A stretch of 64,000 bases of DNA from Stramonita haemastoma (lineage: Eukaryota > Mollusca > Gastropoda > Neogastropoda > Muricidae), in assembly GCA_030674155.1 (NCBI GenBank), contig CM060344.1, forward strand, positions 29,620,188 to 29,684,187, read 5' to 3'. The stretch's first letter is position 1, and the number at the start of each line of letters is the position of its first letter. The position numbers and the translations under genes are program-made. Below are positions 1 through 10,857 of this stretch, piece by piece. The notes beneath the pieces were generated by a model. The model saw only the letters and a program-made list of their open reading frames with translations, did no database searches and was not told the origin of the DNA.

Positions 1-425
1 ATGCATTTGTGCATGTGTGAAAGTAAGTGGTGCATGTCAGTGTGCATATGTGTGTGTTTTCATGCATGCATGCACAAGCGCGCATGTGTATGTGTCTGTG
101 CAAATGTATGTATCTCCATGTGTGTCTGTGTCAGTCATATGAATCCCTGTATGAGCGCACAAACAGGTGTAAGTTTGAGTGAAGGTCTGTCTCTACACAA
201 ACTCTATGTGTGGATGGAAGCATGCAGCACTGATTGAGAGAATGTATGATTTATCCAGAGCACAACTCTCATCATAACCCACGCATCCCCTGAGGTCAGA
301 ATATGGCTACCTTCATCATGGGGAAAAATGGCCGCTTGCCCAAAATCTCACCATTGGTGAACCTCACAGCTCTAGCGAGAAGGAAAACTGGATAAATAGA
401 TAAAATAAATGTTTAAAGCAGGCAC
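1..425. other. TG-rich low-complexity DNA and HMGCL intron 8 start
   Basis: Positions 1-240 are TGTGTG/ATGCATGC-rich and give a Cys/Val/Met-rich ORF with no coding signature. The segment 295-395 (ggctacc, caccattggtgaacctcac) recurs in similar form at 6548-6650, so it is a piece of an interspersed repeat. No exon was found here. Confidence 0.5.
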
Positions 426-613
426 CTGTATGGCAGCCAGTATGTTGGCCAAGGCTTGACCGTATGTGTCGTGGCAGTGCACGGCCAGACACTCCAAGGG
501 CACGACCTTGCTGACGACGGAAATGAGTGACCGCATGCCGCCCGGTGTCCCCGTGCCGATGGTGTCCCCAGAGAAATCTCGTAACAGCCCAGGTCATACA
601 TCTGCCGAGCCAC
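426..613 (-). CDS. HMGCL: HMGCL exon 8 (residues 188-250), carrying a 1-base deletion
   Basis: It encodes [16 protein letters not shown], then in the adjacent frame [10 protein letters not shown] through [13 protein letters not shown] to AIQ. H233 and H235 (metal ligands) and D204 are encoded. The acceptor is gtggcag and the donor CAG|GTGCCT. The exon is 188 bp, while the human counterpart (exon 7) is 189 bp. The missing base lies in a G run at about 570-573 (CTGGGGAC where CTGGGGGAC is expected). Read literally, the frame shifts right at GDTIG and loses the catalytic histidines. A homopolymer position and an otherwise perfect exon favour a sequencing error; a null allele is the alternative. 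Confidence 0.93.
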
Positions 614-841
614 CTGCCACACACCAATGTCACCACAACTGAGCCCACGTTTCCCCAGCTCCTGTAAGGGCACACAGAAGCACTGTGCTGAAGATTTTAA
701 GGCCCTTTTTGTAGGACACCATCATCATCCGTGTTTGTGTGTAACAGGCAAAGTTCATCCCATTCTACATTGCACAGTGCATGCTGGGTATGTTTGAGCT
801 GTCCTTATCACCAGTTATACCTGGCCAACTTTTTGGTAAAA

Positions 842-1712
842 AAGCAGCCGCCATGGCGCAGTGGTTAGCGCCGTGGATTCCGGACTGGAAGGTCGCGGGT
901 TCGAATCCCATAAGTCATAGGGATTTTTTCGGGCTCCGGCCGGCTCCTACCCAGAGTGAGTGTGCTGTGGGCTCAGTGGGGAGACTGGGACCACACAGTC
1001 GAGCTTCATCCACTTTACGGATGCGAATTTGAGAGTGTTGCTCAAATTACTTGACCAACACTGCAGGTGTCTGTATCTCTCGGGCCTGGTTGATGCCGGG
1101 ATATATTATGACAGTAAGCATAGAGAACAACCCTGTCAAGTAGTCTCAAAGCGGATGCACCTCCACAGCAGCATCATTACATCATCCTCATCATCATGCA
1201 ATAATAAAAATTGCCTCTGATTCAGTGGCCTCCGTTGCTCTGGTCTCATGGTGACCTCAGATTCGGTTTCCGCATACGCTTTTGTGCCTGTGGTGAATTT
1301 GTGTCAAAGCCTTTGGGGTTGGGGGTTCGAGGGGAGGCGGTCGTTGGAGGGACGTTGTGGTGGTCGCCACCTTGGGTGGGTGACTCACTCAGTCTGGCTC
1401 CGCGACTGAGCTAATACTGTCGTTAGTAGGGGGCTTAGTAGGTGGTGTCCTGCGTATGTTAGCTCAGAACAGGCACCACTGAACACCACCAAAGTGACCC
1501 AGCAGAAGTGCAGGGCCCCTCTGGCTAGTGGCCCCGCGGCGGCCTAATATTGATGAGCTCCCTGTGGACTCCCGACCCCGGGGGTGAGACACAACGAATC
1601 TGGGTATGGCTGTGGCGGGGAGATTGAAATAGCGGCGTGGGAACAGCAGTACGGGAACGTCACAGAAGACGAGGCAGCAAAAAAACCCAAAAAAAACCCA
1701 AACAAAACTTTT
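842..1712 (+). mobile_element. ~870-bp tRNA-headed interspersed element, copy 1
   Basis: The element begins with a tRNA-like head: A-box-like GGCGCAGTGGTTAGCGCC and B-box-like GGGTTCGAATCCC at about 895-912. A long non-coding body follows, with a conserved later part (TCAAAGCCTTTGGGG, ACTGAGCTAATACTGTCGTTAG) and an A-rich end. A second copy lies in reverse orientation at 33475-34326 and matches head to tail, which defines the boundaries. It looks like an unusually long SINE or a SINE fused to another non-autonomous element. No ORF is conserved between the copies. Confidence 0.7.
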
Positions 1713-1828
1713 TGGTAAAAAGAGCGGACGGGGATTTTAACTATGTGCAGGATGCTACGCATGTGGATACACATGGGATGTGAGTTGACCGCCTTCCATC
1801 AACAAGGAGCATCTGGAGAAGGGAGTTG

Positions 1829-3349
1829 ATACTGACACTACCTCTGGGGCAAACTGATACTGACACTACCTCTGGGGCAAACTTCGATACTGACACTACC
1901 TCGGGGGCAAACTTTGATACTGACACTACCTCTGGGGCAAACTTTGATACTGACACTACCTCTGGGGCAAACTTTGATACTGACACTACCTCTGGGGCAA
2001 ACTGATACTGACACTACCTCTGGGGCAAACTGATACTGACACTAACTCTGGGGCAAACTTTGATACTGACACTACCTCTGGGGCAAACTTTGATACTGAC
2101 ACTACCTCTGGGGCAAACTTCGATACTGACACTAACTCTGGGGCAAACTTTGATACAGACACTAACTCTGGGGCAAACTTTGATACAGACACTAACTCTG
2201 GGGCAAACTTTGATATAGACACTAACTCTGGGGCAAACTTTGATACTGACACTACATCTGGGGCAAACTTTGATACTGACACTAACCCGGGGGCAAACTT
2301 TGATACAGACACTAACTCTGGGGCAAACTTTGATATAGACACTAACTCTGGGGCAAACTTTGATACTGACACTAACTCTGGGGCAAACTTTGATACAGAC
2401 ACTAACTCTGGGGTAAACTTTGATACTGACACTAACTCTGGGGCAAACTTTGATACAGACACTAACTCGGGGGCAAACTTTGATACAAACACTAACTCTG
2501 GGGCAAACTTTGATACTACTGACACTAACTCTGGGGCAAACTTTGATACAGACACTAACTCTGGGGCAAACTTTAATACAGACACTAACTCTGGGGCAAA
2601 CTTTGATACAGACACTAACTCTGGGGCAAACTTTGATACAGACACTAACTCTGGGGCAAACTTTAATACAGACACTAACTCTGGGGCAAACTTTAATACA
2701 GACACTAACTCTGGGCAAACTTTGATACAGACACTAACTCTGGGGCAAACTTTGATACAGACACTAACTCGGGGGCAAACTTTGATACTAGCACTACCTC
2801 TGGGGCAAACTTTGATACAAACACTAACTCTGGGGCAAACTTTGACACTGATACTAACTCTGGGGCAAACTTTGATACTGACACTAACTCTGGGGCAAAC
2901 TTTGATACTCACACTAACTCTGGGGCAAACTTTGATACTGACACTAACTCTGGGGCAAACTTTGATACTGACACTAACTCTGGGGCAAACTTTGATACAG
3001 ACACTAACTCGGGGGCAAACTTTGATACTAGCACTAACTCTGGAGCAAACTTTGATACAAACACTAACTCTGGGGCAAACTTTGACACTGATACTAACTC
3101 TGGGGCAAACTTTGATACAAACACTAACTCTGGGGCAAACTTTGATACAGACACTAACTCTGGAGCAAACTTTGATACTGACACTAAGTCTGGGGCAAAC
3201 TTTGATACTGACACTAAGTGTGGGGCAAACTTTGATACTGACACTAAGTCTGGGGCAAACTTTGATACTGACACTAAGTGTGGGGCAAACTTTGATACTG
3301 ATTACTAACTCTGGGGCAAACTTTGATACTAATACTAACTCTGGGGCAA
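1829..3349. repeat. 30-bp minisatellite, about 50 copies, in HMGCL intron 7
   Basis: The unit is GATACTGACACTAACTCTGG followed by GGCAAACTTT, with point variants (ACTACC/ACTAAC, CTGAC/CAGAC, TCTGGGG/TCGGGGG) and a few single-unit indels. Because 30 is a multiple of three, it yields long stop-free frames on both strands (for example 1986-3368), which are not genes. Confidence 0.95.
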
Positions 3350-3477
3350 ACAACAACAACAACAACAAAAATCCCTAAAACAACTGAGTGGAGAGGGAAA
3401 GCTGCTATCAGGTGACTTTTTTCACCTCTGACAACTGACCGCTGTCATTTGATACGTTTTGTTGTTGTTTTCCAGTT

Positions 3478-3832
3478 TTTTTTTGTTTCAAGGATAATGT
3501 AATAAGTATTCATAATCTTTTTTTTACATCCAGTCCACACGTGTGTGCAGTTTCATCAATTTTGTCATCTGTTCCCACCAGCACACAATGGCCTACTCTT
3601 CCGAAACAAAACAGGTTTTAACATGTGCGCAAGATGTTCTGCATGTGTTTGCATAGGAGACCTCAGTTTACAGTCTCATCTGAATGTTTTGGGGGGACGT
3701 GGACTCAACCAACACTGATGTTAACTCCAGAAGACAACATCCCCTTCAGCAGGATTTGAACCCGGGTCAGCAGATCAAACCAAGAGACAGAGAGCGAGAG
3801 CTCTAACCAGCCAGGCCATTCCCTCCCCTGTT
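3478..3832 (-). mobile_element. tRNA-derived SINE, family A, near full length
   Basis: Read on the minus strand it has a diverged tRNA-like head near 3830 (B-box-like GGGTTCAAATCC), a central domain with GGAGTTAACATCAGTG and GAACATCTTGCGCAC, a GGGAACAGATGAC block, and the 3' end ATTATCCTTGAAA. The same order recurs in at least ten places in this window. Confidence 0.85.
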
Positions 3833-4130
3833 CTGCAGGCCTGTCAGATTGTCTTCTGTCTGTGTAATGACAGAGTCTGCTCTGTGTTTAACTAAACCAT
3901 CTTTGGGTGCTCCTCTTTCTTCTGACTATGTCAGACTATGCACCACACACCATATGCAGACATATTCACACACATACAAAATGCATACAGAAATTTTGCT
4001 AAAAGGAACATATAGAGACATACCCTACACATTCATACATGTATACACACACACACACATGCATGGCTGCATGTGTGCACCTGCACGCATGCATGCATGA
4101 ACGCATACTCCCCCCCTCCCCCCCACACAC

Positions 4131-4199
4131 ACACTGTAAAAAAAGCCCATGGGTGCTTATTCCATTATCCTCTAATGAAAAGTATGAATGAAAAAGAAT

Positions 4200-4260
<61 letters not shown>
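4131..4260 (+). repeat. SINE A 3' tail fragment followed by (CA)n
   Basis: Positions 4131-4195 carry the terminal SINE A motif (GGGTGCTTATTCCATTATCC), followed at 4199-4259 by a pure (CA)n run. Confidence 0.7.
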
Positions 4261-4261
<1 letters not shown>

Positions 4262-4367
4262 TGAAAAAGCTGAGTAAAAGCAGACAGATCACACAAGACT
4301 TTCAGCAAGTCATACAGAAGAGGAACCAAAACCCAGGTATAATGCGTTCAACATTTCCGACCATCAC

Positions 4368-4431
4368 CTCCGCCACTTTCTCCGGTGTAATGTGACCTTC
4401 ATAGGGACAGCCCAGCACACACGACACGTAC
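4368..4431 (-). CDS. HMGCL: HMGCL exon 7 (residues 166-187)
   Basis: It completes Gly166 and encodes YVSCVLGCPYEG through EKVAE, including Cys170 and Cys174 in human register. It is 64 bp, the same as human exon 6, with acceptor gttgcag and donor GAG|GTGATG in phase 0. The GCPYEG motif is a strong family marker. Confidence 0.95.
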
Positions 4432-4831
4432 CTGCAACAAAACCACCTCCTCAGTCCTCCTCCTCCTCCTTCTTCATCCAGCACTCAGACAGCAACTATT
4501 GTTGTCTGTTACATGAGCAAAAATGCATTGCCCTGCCGCTAAGCACCTGACAAGTCAGGCCCAGTGTATCTGACTTCAGCATGGGAAAAACAATGGTTAA
4601 ATAAAAACACCCCCCACCCCCCTTTAGTAGTTATCTTTTCAGTCTTTATGAAAATAAAAGCTGGAGAATGGACCCAAGAAGGCAGAGAGACAAGGAGGTG
4701 ACAGGGAGAAAAGGAGCAAGGCAGAAACACAGAGAGGGATAGAGAAGAGGGAATTTCCAGAGGGTGGGGATGCTGACAGGCCCCTGGCATCCCCACAGGG
4801 AAGTCCACCTTGACCCAGACCAAAGAGTGTC

Positions 4832-5047
4832 AGCTAGTGATGTCAGCAAGTAGTGATGTCACCTAGTGATGTCAGCAAGTAGTGATGTCAGCAAGTAGTT
4901 ATGTCAGCTAGTGATGTCAGCTAGTGATGTCAGCAAGTAGTGATGTCAGCAAGTAGTGATGTCAGCTAGTGATGTCAGCAAGTAGTGATGTCACCTAGTG
5001 ATGTCAGCAAGAAGTGATGTCAGCTAGTGATGTCAGCCTGTAGTGAT
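4832..5047. repeat. 13/16-bp minisatellite (TAGTGATGTCAGC(AAG))
   Basis: Two alternating unit lengths, TAGTGATGTCAGC and TAGTGATGTCAGCAAG, recur about 15 times with occasional CACC for CAGC. It lies within HMGCL intron 6. Confidence 0.9.
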
Positions 5048-5417
5048 GAAGCATCATCAGCACAGTAAAGATGTGGCCTCTGAAAGAGAGGCTGCATACA
5101 TTCTACACTTTACTGCGCAGGCAAAGTGTATTGCAACAGAAAGGTGTAAACCACCACCCCAGGAAACAGAGCCACGCACAATTCACAGCTGTGTCCCCAT
5201 TTAGAAACACGACGCTGCCACAGGGCTCTGATCGCATGGGAGGTAATCTTATTCCCACCCCGCCACACATTTACTTTATTCCTCTGTATGGGATTTTCTG
5301 CATTGCTTTCTTTTTGTTGTAGGAACAGATGTGAGGTACTGTGCTATGATGGAAGAAGAACCTAGGTAGGAAATAAATGTGTCTTTATTTTGTGGTAAAA
5401 AGACAAGACTTACTCAC

Positions 5418-5507
5418 CCTCTGACCTTGACCTTGGCCTCCTTGGCCCTGTCTGTCACAGCCTGGAATCGAGCCAAGGACTCCTCAATGGAGCAGTTGAT
5501 GTTTTTC
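5418..5507 (-). CDS. HMGCL: HMGCL exon 6 (residues 136-166, second part of human exon 5)
   Basis: It completes Lys136 and continues KNINCSIEESLARF, ending KVKVRG in phase 2. The acceptor is gtgacag and the donor GG|GTGAGT. The KKNINCSIEES stretch is near-identical to the vertebrate enzyme. Intron 5 upstream (3991 bp) contains the 35-bp minisatellite and several SINEs. Confidence 0.94.
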
Positions 5508-5639
5508 CTGTCACCACACACATGCTCATCATGCACTTGTTCCCTCATGGGCAGTCAGAATTCAGGAGGCATGAGGGTGGGTGGGGTTAGCCTATTGATA
5601 ATTTTTATTTATTTTTTTTTTTATTTGAAAAAAAAAAAA

Positions 5640-5905
5640 AGCTCTGAGATCATGATCTGATGGCCTAGGTTCAAGTCCCCTCTGAGGCGTCTCTTTGACG
5701 GGATTTATTCCCAGGAGTTAACATCAGCACCAACTCCACTTCCCTGAAGGGCCTTTGGAGGAGACACACCTTGTGTGCGACATATGCAGAACATCTTGCG
5801 CACATGTTGAAAACCTGTTTCACCTTTCAGAAGAATAGACCAGTGCATACTGGTCAGAATAGATGACAACATTTTTAAAATGCATGCATGCTGGTGTGAT
5901 GACTG
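5640..5905 (+). mobile_element. SINE family A, diverged copy in HMGCL intron 5
   Basis: A head remnant (GGTTCAAGTCCC) is followed by CCAGGAGTTAACATCAGCACC and GAACATCTTGCGCACATG. The 3' end fades near 5905. Confidence 0.75.
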
Positions 5906-6054
5906 GACATCATTCATGAACTCAGAGTGCCCTGCCTTCATGAACTGATGTGCAAAAATGGTTGCATACAAAAATCTCTCATGAATGGTCAACTTTGGAG
6001 ACTCCAGACTACCTGAGGAATGAACTTTACACAAAACAAACCCAGTCTCATTGG

Positions 6055-6200
6055 TATGACTTTGAAGGGAGTGGAGTCAGCACCAATGTGGACTGCAGGT
6101 GAAAAAATCACCTTGAACAAAGACCTCAGCAGAGATGTGAACCTGGACCCCCAGTCACTAGGTCACCTCTCTGACATTCTAATCACGATGTTATGCACAA
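6055..6200 (-). mobile_element. very degraded SINE head
   Basis: GGAGTGGAGTCAGCACCAATG followed by a B-box-like region (GTGAACCTGGACCCCCAGTC) fits the first 150 bp of SINE A in reverse orientation, heavily mutated. Confidence 0.45.
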
Positions 6201-6245
6201 CAGAAAGTTCAGCAGAAACAACAACAAAAAACCAGAACAAGGAGG

Positions 6246-6540
6246 AAGATGGCAGGACAGTTAAGATGTTTACCTGCCTAACAAGTAAACTGTGAGGTTT
6301 GGGTTCGATTCCAGCCTTGCCCTTTTTTCCAAGTTCAACGAAAAAATCAAACTGAATGTCCAAGTTTTCCATATGAGACCATAAACCAAGGCCCTGTGTG
6401 CCAATGCATGAAGAGCATTTTATGCACGCTTTAAAATTCCCTTCAACATTTTGGGCAAGCAGGCCATTTTATGCTGGTAGAAACAGATGATAATTTTTTT
6501 TTAAACGCATGTACACAGGTGTCATGTTTAAACACTATCC
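6246..6540 (+). mobile_element. SINE family A variant with alternative head
   Basis: It has a head with TTTGGGTTCGATTCCAGCCTT, then AAAAAATCAAACTGAATGTC, then the shared SINE A body. The reverse element at 10255-10556 has the same head and linker, so this is a distinct subfamily from the GTTAACATCAGTG type. Confidence 0.75.
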
Positions 6541-6689
6541 CTGAAATAAGAATGCAGCTACCTAAATCGTGAGGGGGGGGTGGGGGGGGGGGGGGAGGAA
6601 ATCTATCGCATATGCAAAAATCTGACCATTGGTGAACCTCACAGCACAAAAAAAGCAAAAAAAGAAAAGCTGAAGAGTCCAGCCTGTTT

Positions 6690-7290
6690 TCCATCACAAG
6701 CATCCCACACCTGGTCAGCTCTTGGTGGACTGGTGGTCTGGAGGTTACTGCACAGAAAACCAGACTCAGGCTCCAAGTGTGTAGTGGTTCCATCCCTGTT
6801 TGGGCCAAAAACATTCCCCCTATCTTCTAGACCATGAGTGGTCTGGGTGCTAGTCTTTCAGATGAGGCCCAGGTCCCATGAGTTACACATATTTATTCAG
6901 TGTATGTAAAAGAACCCATGGCAACAAGGGAATTGTCCCTGGCAAAGTTATGCAGCAAAAGCCACTCTGACAGGAAAACAAATACCGTTGCAGACAGGAA
7001 AAGAAAAAAGGAAAAAGGATGATGCTGCACTTGTGGCGATGCGCTCTCCCCAGGGACAGCAGCCCAAATTTCAGGCAGAGAAATCTGCTGTGACTAAAAG
7101 TGGTGTACAATACATTACAATACAATACAACACAACACAATACAACACAATACATTACAATACAACACAATACTTTACAATACAACACAACACAATACTA
7201 TACAACACAATACAATACAACACAATACTATACAATACAACATAATACAACACAATACAATGCTATACAACACAATACAATACAATCTCA
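6690..7290 (+). mobile_element. SINE family B with long (ACAAT)n tail
   Basis: A tRNA-like start (GGTGGTCTGGAGGTTACTGC) is followed by a body containing GGCAACAAGGGAATTGTCCC and GATGCGCTCTCCCCAGGGAC. The tail, about 7108-7290, is made of ACAAT/ACAAC pentamers. Related reverse copies are at 12065-12400 and 18230-18425. Confidence 0.75.
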
Positions 7291-7344
7291 CTAGCTCTTG
7301 AAACTGCAGTGTTCAAGGGTAGGGGTCAGAACTTTGAACTCTGA

Positions 7345-9245
7345 TCTGACAGCGACTCTGACACTGTGGGAATGGGTTCCACTCTGCTGTCAGACACTGT
7401 GGGAATGGGTTCCACTCTCTGCTGTCACACACTCTGGGAATGGGTTCCACTCTCTGCTGTCACACACTCTGGGAATGGGTTCCACTCTGCTGTCAGACAC
7501 TGTGGGAATGGGTTCCACTCTCTGCTGTCAGACACTGTGGGAATGGGTTCCACTCTGCTGTCAGACAATGTGGGAATGGGTTCCACTCTCTGCTGTCACA
7601 CACTCTGGGAATGGGTTCCACTCTCTGCTGTCACACACTGTGGGAATGGGTTCCACTCTGCTGTCAGACAATGTGGGAATGGGTTCCACTCTCTGCTGTC
7701 ACACACTCTGGGAATGGGTTCCACTCTCTGCTGTCAGACACTGTGGGAATGGGTTCCACTCTGCTGTCAGACAATGTGGGAATGGGTTCCACTCTCTGCT
7801 GTCAGACACTGTGGGAATGGGTTCCACTCTGCTGTCACACACTCTGGGAATGGGTTCCACTCTCTGCTGTCAGACACTGTGGGAAGGTTCCACTCTCTGC
7901 TGTCAGACACTGTGGGAATGGGTTCCACTCTGCTGTCAGACAATGTGGGAATGGGTTCCACTCTCTGCTGTCACACACTCTGGGAATGGGTTCCACTCTC
8001 TGCTGTCAGACACTGTGGGAATGGGTTCCACTCTGCTGTCAGACAATGTGGGAATGGGTTCCACTCTCTGCTGTCAGACAATGTGGGAATGGGTTCCACT
8101 CTCTGCTGTCAGACACTGTGGGAATGGGTTCCACTCTCTGCTGTCACACACTGTGGGAATGGGTTCCACTCTCTGCTGTCAGACACTGTGGGAATGGGTT
8201 CCACTCTCTGCTGTCACACACTGTGGGAATGGGTTCCACTCTGCTGTCAGACACTGTGGGAATGGGTTCCACTCTCTGCTGTCACACACTGTGGGAATGG
8301 GTTCCACTCTCTGCTGTCACACACTCTGGGAATGGGTTCCACTCTGCTGTCAGACACTGTGGGAATGGGTTCCACTCTGCTGTCAGACAATGTGGGAATG
8401 GGTTCCACTCTCTGCTGTCAGACAATGTGGGAATGGGTTCCACTCTCTGCTGTCAGACACTGTGGGAATGGGTTCCACTCTGCTGTCAGACAATGTGGGA
8501 ATGGGTTCCACTCTCTGCTGTCACACACTCTGGGAATGGGTTCCACTCTCTGCTGTCAGACACTGTGGGAAGGTTCCACTCTCTGCTGTCAGACACTGTG
8601 GGAATGGGTTCCACTCTGCTGTCAGACAATGTGGGAATGGGTTCCACTCTCTGCTGTCACACACTCTGGGAATGGGTTCCACTCTCTGCTGTCAGACACT
8701 GTGGGAATGGGTTCCACTCTGCTGTCACACACTCTGGGAATGGGTTCCACTCTCTGCTGTCAGACAATGTGGGAATGGGTTCCACTCTCTGCTGTCAGAC
8801 ACTGTGGGAATGGGTTCCACTCTGCTGTCAGACAATGTGGGAATGGGTTCCACTCTCTGCTGTCACACACTCTGGGAATGGGTTCCACTCTCTGCTGTCA
8901 GACACTGTGGGAATGGGTTCCACTCTGCTGTCAGACAATGTGGGAATGGGTTCCACTCTCTGCTGTCAGACAATGTGGGAATGGGTTCCACTCTCTGCTG
9001 TCACACACTGTGGGAATGGGTTCCACTCTCTGCTGTCACACACTCTGGGAATGGGTTCCACTCTCTGCTGTCAGACACTGTGGGAATGGGTTCCACTCTC
9101 TGCTGTCACACACTGTGGGAATGGGTTCCACTCTGCTGTCAGACACTGTGGGAATGGGTTCCACTCTCTGCTGTCACACACTGTGGGAATGGGTTCCACT
9201 CTCTGCTGTCACACACTCTGGGAATGGGTTCCAATCTCTGCTGTC
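7345..9245. repeat. 33/35-bp minisatellite, about 55 copies, HMGCL intron 5
   Basis: The unit is GGGAATGGGTTCCACTCTCT followed by GCTGTCAGACACTGT. A short form lacks one TC pair, and the core varies between AGACACTG, AGACAATG, CACACTCT and CACACTGT. The unit has no stop codon in any forward frame, which explains three overlapping 600-700 residue ORFs that are not genes. A rare 4-base-deleted unit (GGGAAGGTTCC) occurs at 7881 and 8567 with matching neighbours, showing a block duplication about 686 bp long. Confidence 0.95.
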
Positions 9246-9262
9246 TATGTGAGGGCAGGGAG

Positions 9263-9430
9263 GGAGGGAGGGACAGACTGGTGGTTAGAGCCTTGGGCTC
9301 GCCATCTGACGGCACCACAGACACCACAATACAGTACAATGCAATACAATACAATACAATACAATGCAATGCAATACAATGCAATGCATTACAATACAAT
9401 ACAATACAATACAATACAATACAATGCAAC
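9263..9430 (+). mobile_element. SINE head fragment with (ACAAT/GCAAT)n tail
   Basis: A tRNA-like fragment (ACTGGTGGTTAGAGCCTTGG) runs quickly into an ACAAT/GCAAT pentamer tail at 9328-9428. With the tail at 7108-7290, pentamer tracts bracket the 35-bp minisatellite. Confidence 0.6.
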
Positions 9431-9498
9431 ACACTGACGCCAGAAGAGAAAAATTCACTGGTGCTGAACAGTCCAGTGCAGCAGCAGAGGAGACTTAC

Positions 9499-9557
9499 TT
9501 GCTGAAACTTTCCGAGGCAGCTCCAAATATGGCCACTTCTGACACGTTTGCAGCCAA
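9499..9557 (-). CDS. HMGCL: HMGCL exon 5 (residues 117-136, first part of human exon 5)
   Basis: It encodes LAANVSEVAIFGAASESFS plus two bases of Lys136. The donor is the consensus AA|GTAAGT (phase 2) and the acceptor ccaacag. With the next exon it makes 59+90 = 149 bp, exactly the length of the single human exon 5, so there is an extra intron here relative to human. Confidence 0.93.
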
Positions 9558-9767
9558 CTGTTGGACACAAAATAAAACATGAATAGCAACACAGATGATG
9601 AATGCTAGAAAAAAAAAAAAAAAGCCAAAACACCAAAACCACATGCATGCACGCACACGAGCATGCACGCACGCACGCTCACATGCACGCAATAAATAGA
9701 AATAACGGAATACAGCAGACCAAGCAAAAGAGCGCTGCAGACACGGTTTTGTGGACAGACAACTCAC

Positions 9768-9863
9768 GGCAGCTTCCAGGCCTTTGAGGTTGGGGATCAG
9801 CGCAGAATAGACGATGTTGGGCTGTCTCCTGATGGCTGCCATCACTTCGCTGTGGTCTGCCAT
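9768..9863 (-). CDS. HMGCL: HMGCL exon 4 (residues 85-116)
   Basis: It encodes 32 residues beginning MADHSEVMAAI and ending LIPNLKGLEAA, the strand and helix of the barrel that follow the E72 region. The exon is 96 bp, as in human, with acceptor ggtgcag and donor GCC|GTGAGT in phase 0. Confidence 0.95.
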
Positions 9864-9911
9864 CTGCACCACACCACACCCAATTAAGTACTCACTTATT
9901 ATCTATATACT

Positions 9912-9927
9912 TCAATACACACACACA

Positions 9928-9996
<69 letters not shown>
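9912..9996. repeat. (CA)n microsatellite
   Basis: An almost pure CA dinucleotide tract in HMGCL intron 3, followed by (TA)5. Confidence 0.95.
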
Positions 9997-10006
<10 letters not shown>

Positions 10007-10007
10007 T

Positions 10008-10250
10008 AGTAGGCACCCATCAGTCTCGGAAGACTATGGAGTTGCGCTCTAGTCTTTAGAGTGCAAAGGCTGGGTGAGTAAGTATGGATGGCAAGCTGTT
10101 ACCCATGCAACAGACCCATGCCCGCCCCCCTCCACGCCACTGGAATGATCCACTGGAAAGGCAATGACCGATACGAATGGTTCCAGTACTGTCGCAGGAG
10201 CCGCCAGAACGTTGCCATATACAGCCTCGAGCTGCCCTTGGACTCGAACT
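10008..10250. other. unclassified moderately repetitive-looking segment
   Basis: It begins GGCACCCATCAGTCTCGGAA and contains GTACTGTCGCAGGAGCCGCC. It looks like an interspersed-repeat segment but has no second copy here. No coding or RNA feature is visible. Confidence 0.35.
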
Positions 10251-10254
10251 CCCC

Positions 10255-10556
10255 GATTTTTCCTCAGGGATGGTGTCTTAACATGACACCTGTGTGCATG
10301 CTGGTCTTTTATAATTTTGTCATCCGCTCCTACCGGCACATGATGGCCTGCTCTTCCAAAAGGCAGAACGGGGTTTTAATGTGTGCACAAGATGTTCTGT
10401 GTACATTCGCATACGGGGCCTCGGTTTATAGTCTCATCCAAATGACTTTGACATTCAGTTTGATTTTTTCGTCAAACTGGGAAGAAAGGGCGAGGCTGGG
10501 TACGAACCCAGAACCTGACAGTTTACTTGTTGGCAGGCGAACGTCTTGACCATCCT
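10255..10556 (-). mobile_element. SINE family A variant (alternative head), reverse copy
   Basis: The head on the minus strand (B-box GGTTCTGGGTTCGTACCC) lies near 10510, with linker AAAAATCAAACTGAATGTC, matching the element at 6246-6540. The 3' end is lost near 10255. Confidence 0.8.
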
Positions 10557-10590
10557 GCCACCTTCCTTCCTTGTGTGTATGTATGTATGC

Positions 10591-10830
<240 letters not shown>

Positions 10831-10857
10831 TCATACTTATTGTCTTCTCACTATTTA

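Noticed and set aside
842..915. tRNA gene
   Set aside because: A- and B-box motifs are present but the arms do not form a complete acceptor stem, and the sequence continues into a repeated body; the same holds for the SINE heads at 11310, 20911, 28390 and 34800.
1829..3349. CRISPR-like array of ~30-bp repeats
   Set aside because: Units are directly contiguous with no spacers, in a eukaryotic intron; it is a minisatellite.
1986..3368. Long ORF of KFAPELVSVS/KVCPRVSVCI repeats and its neighbours on both strands
   Set aside because: Product of a 30-bp tandem repeat (a multiple of three), open in several frames at once.
7298..9505. Three overlapping 628-735 residue ORFs made of GNGFHSLLSDT/WEWVPLCCQT repeats
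   Set aside because: All come from a 33/35-bp minisatellite without stop codons in any forward frame; it lies in an HMGCL intron and has no signal of selection on one frame.
10088..10549. 153-residue ORF on plus
   Set aside because: It runs through a reverse SINE and the repeat before it; the apparent protein is SINE translation.
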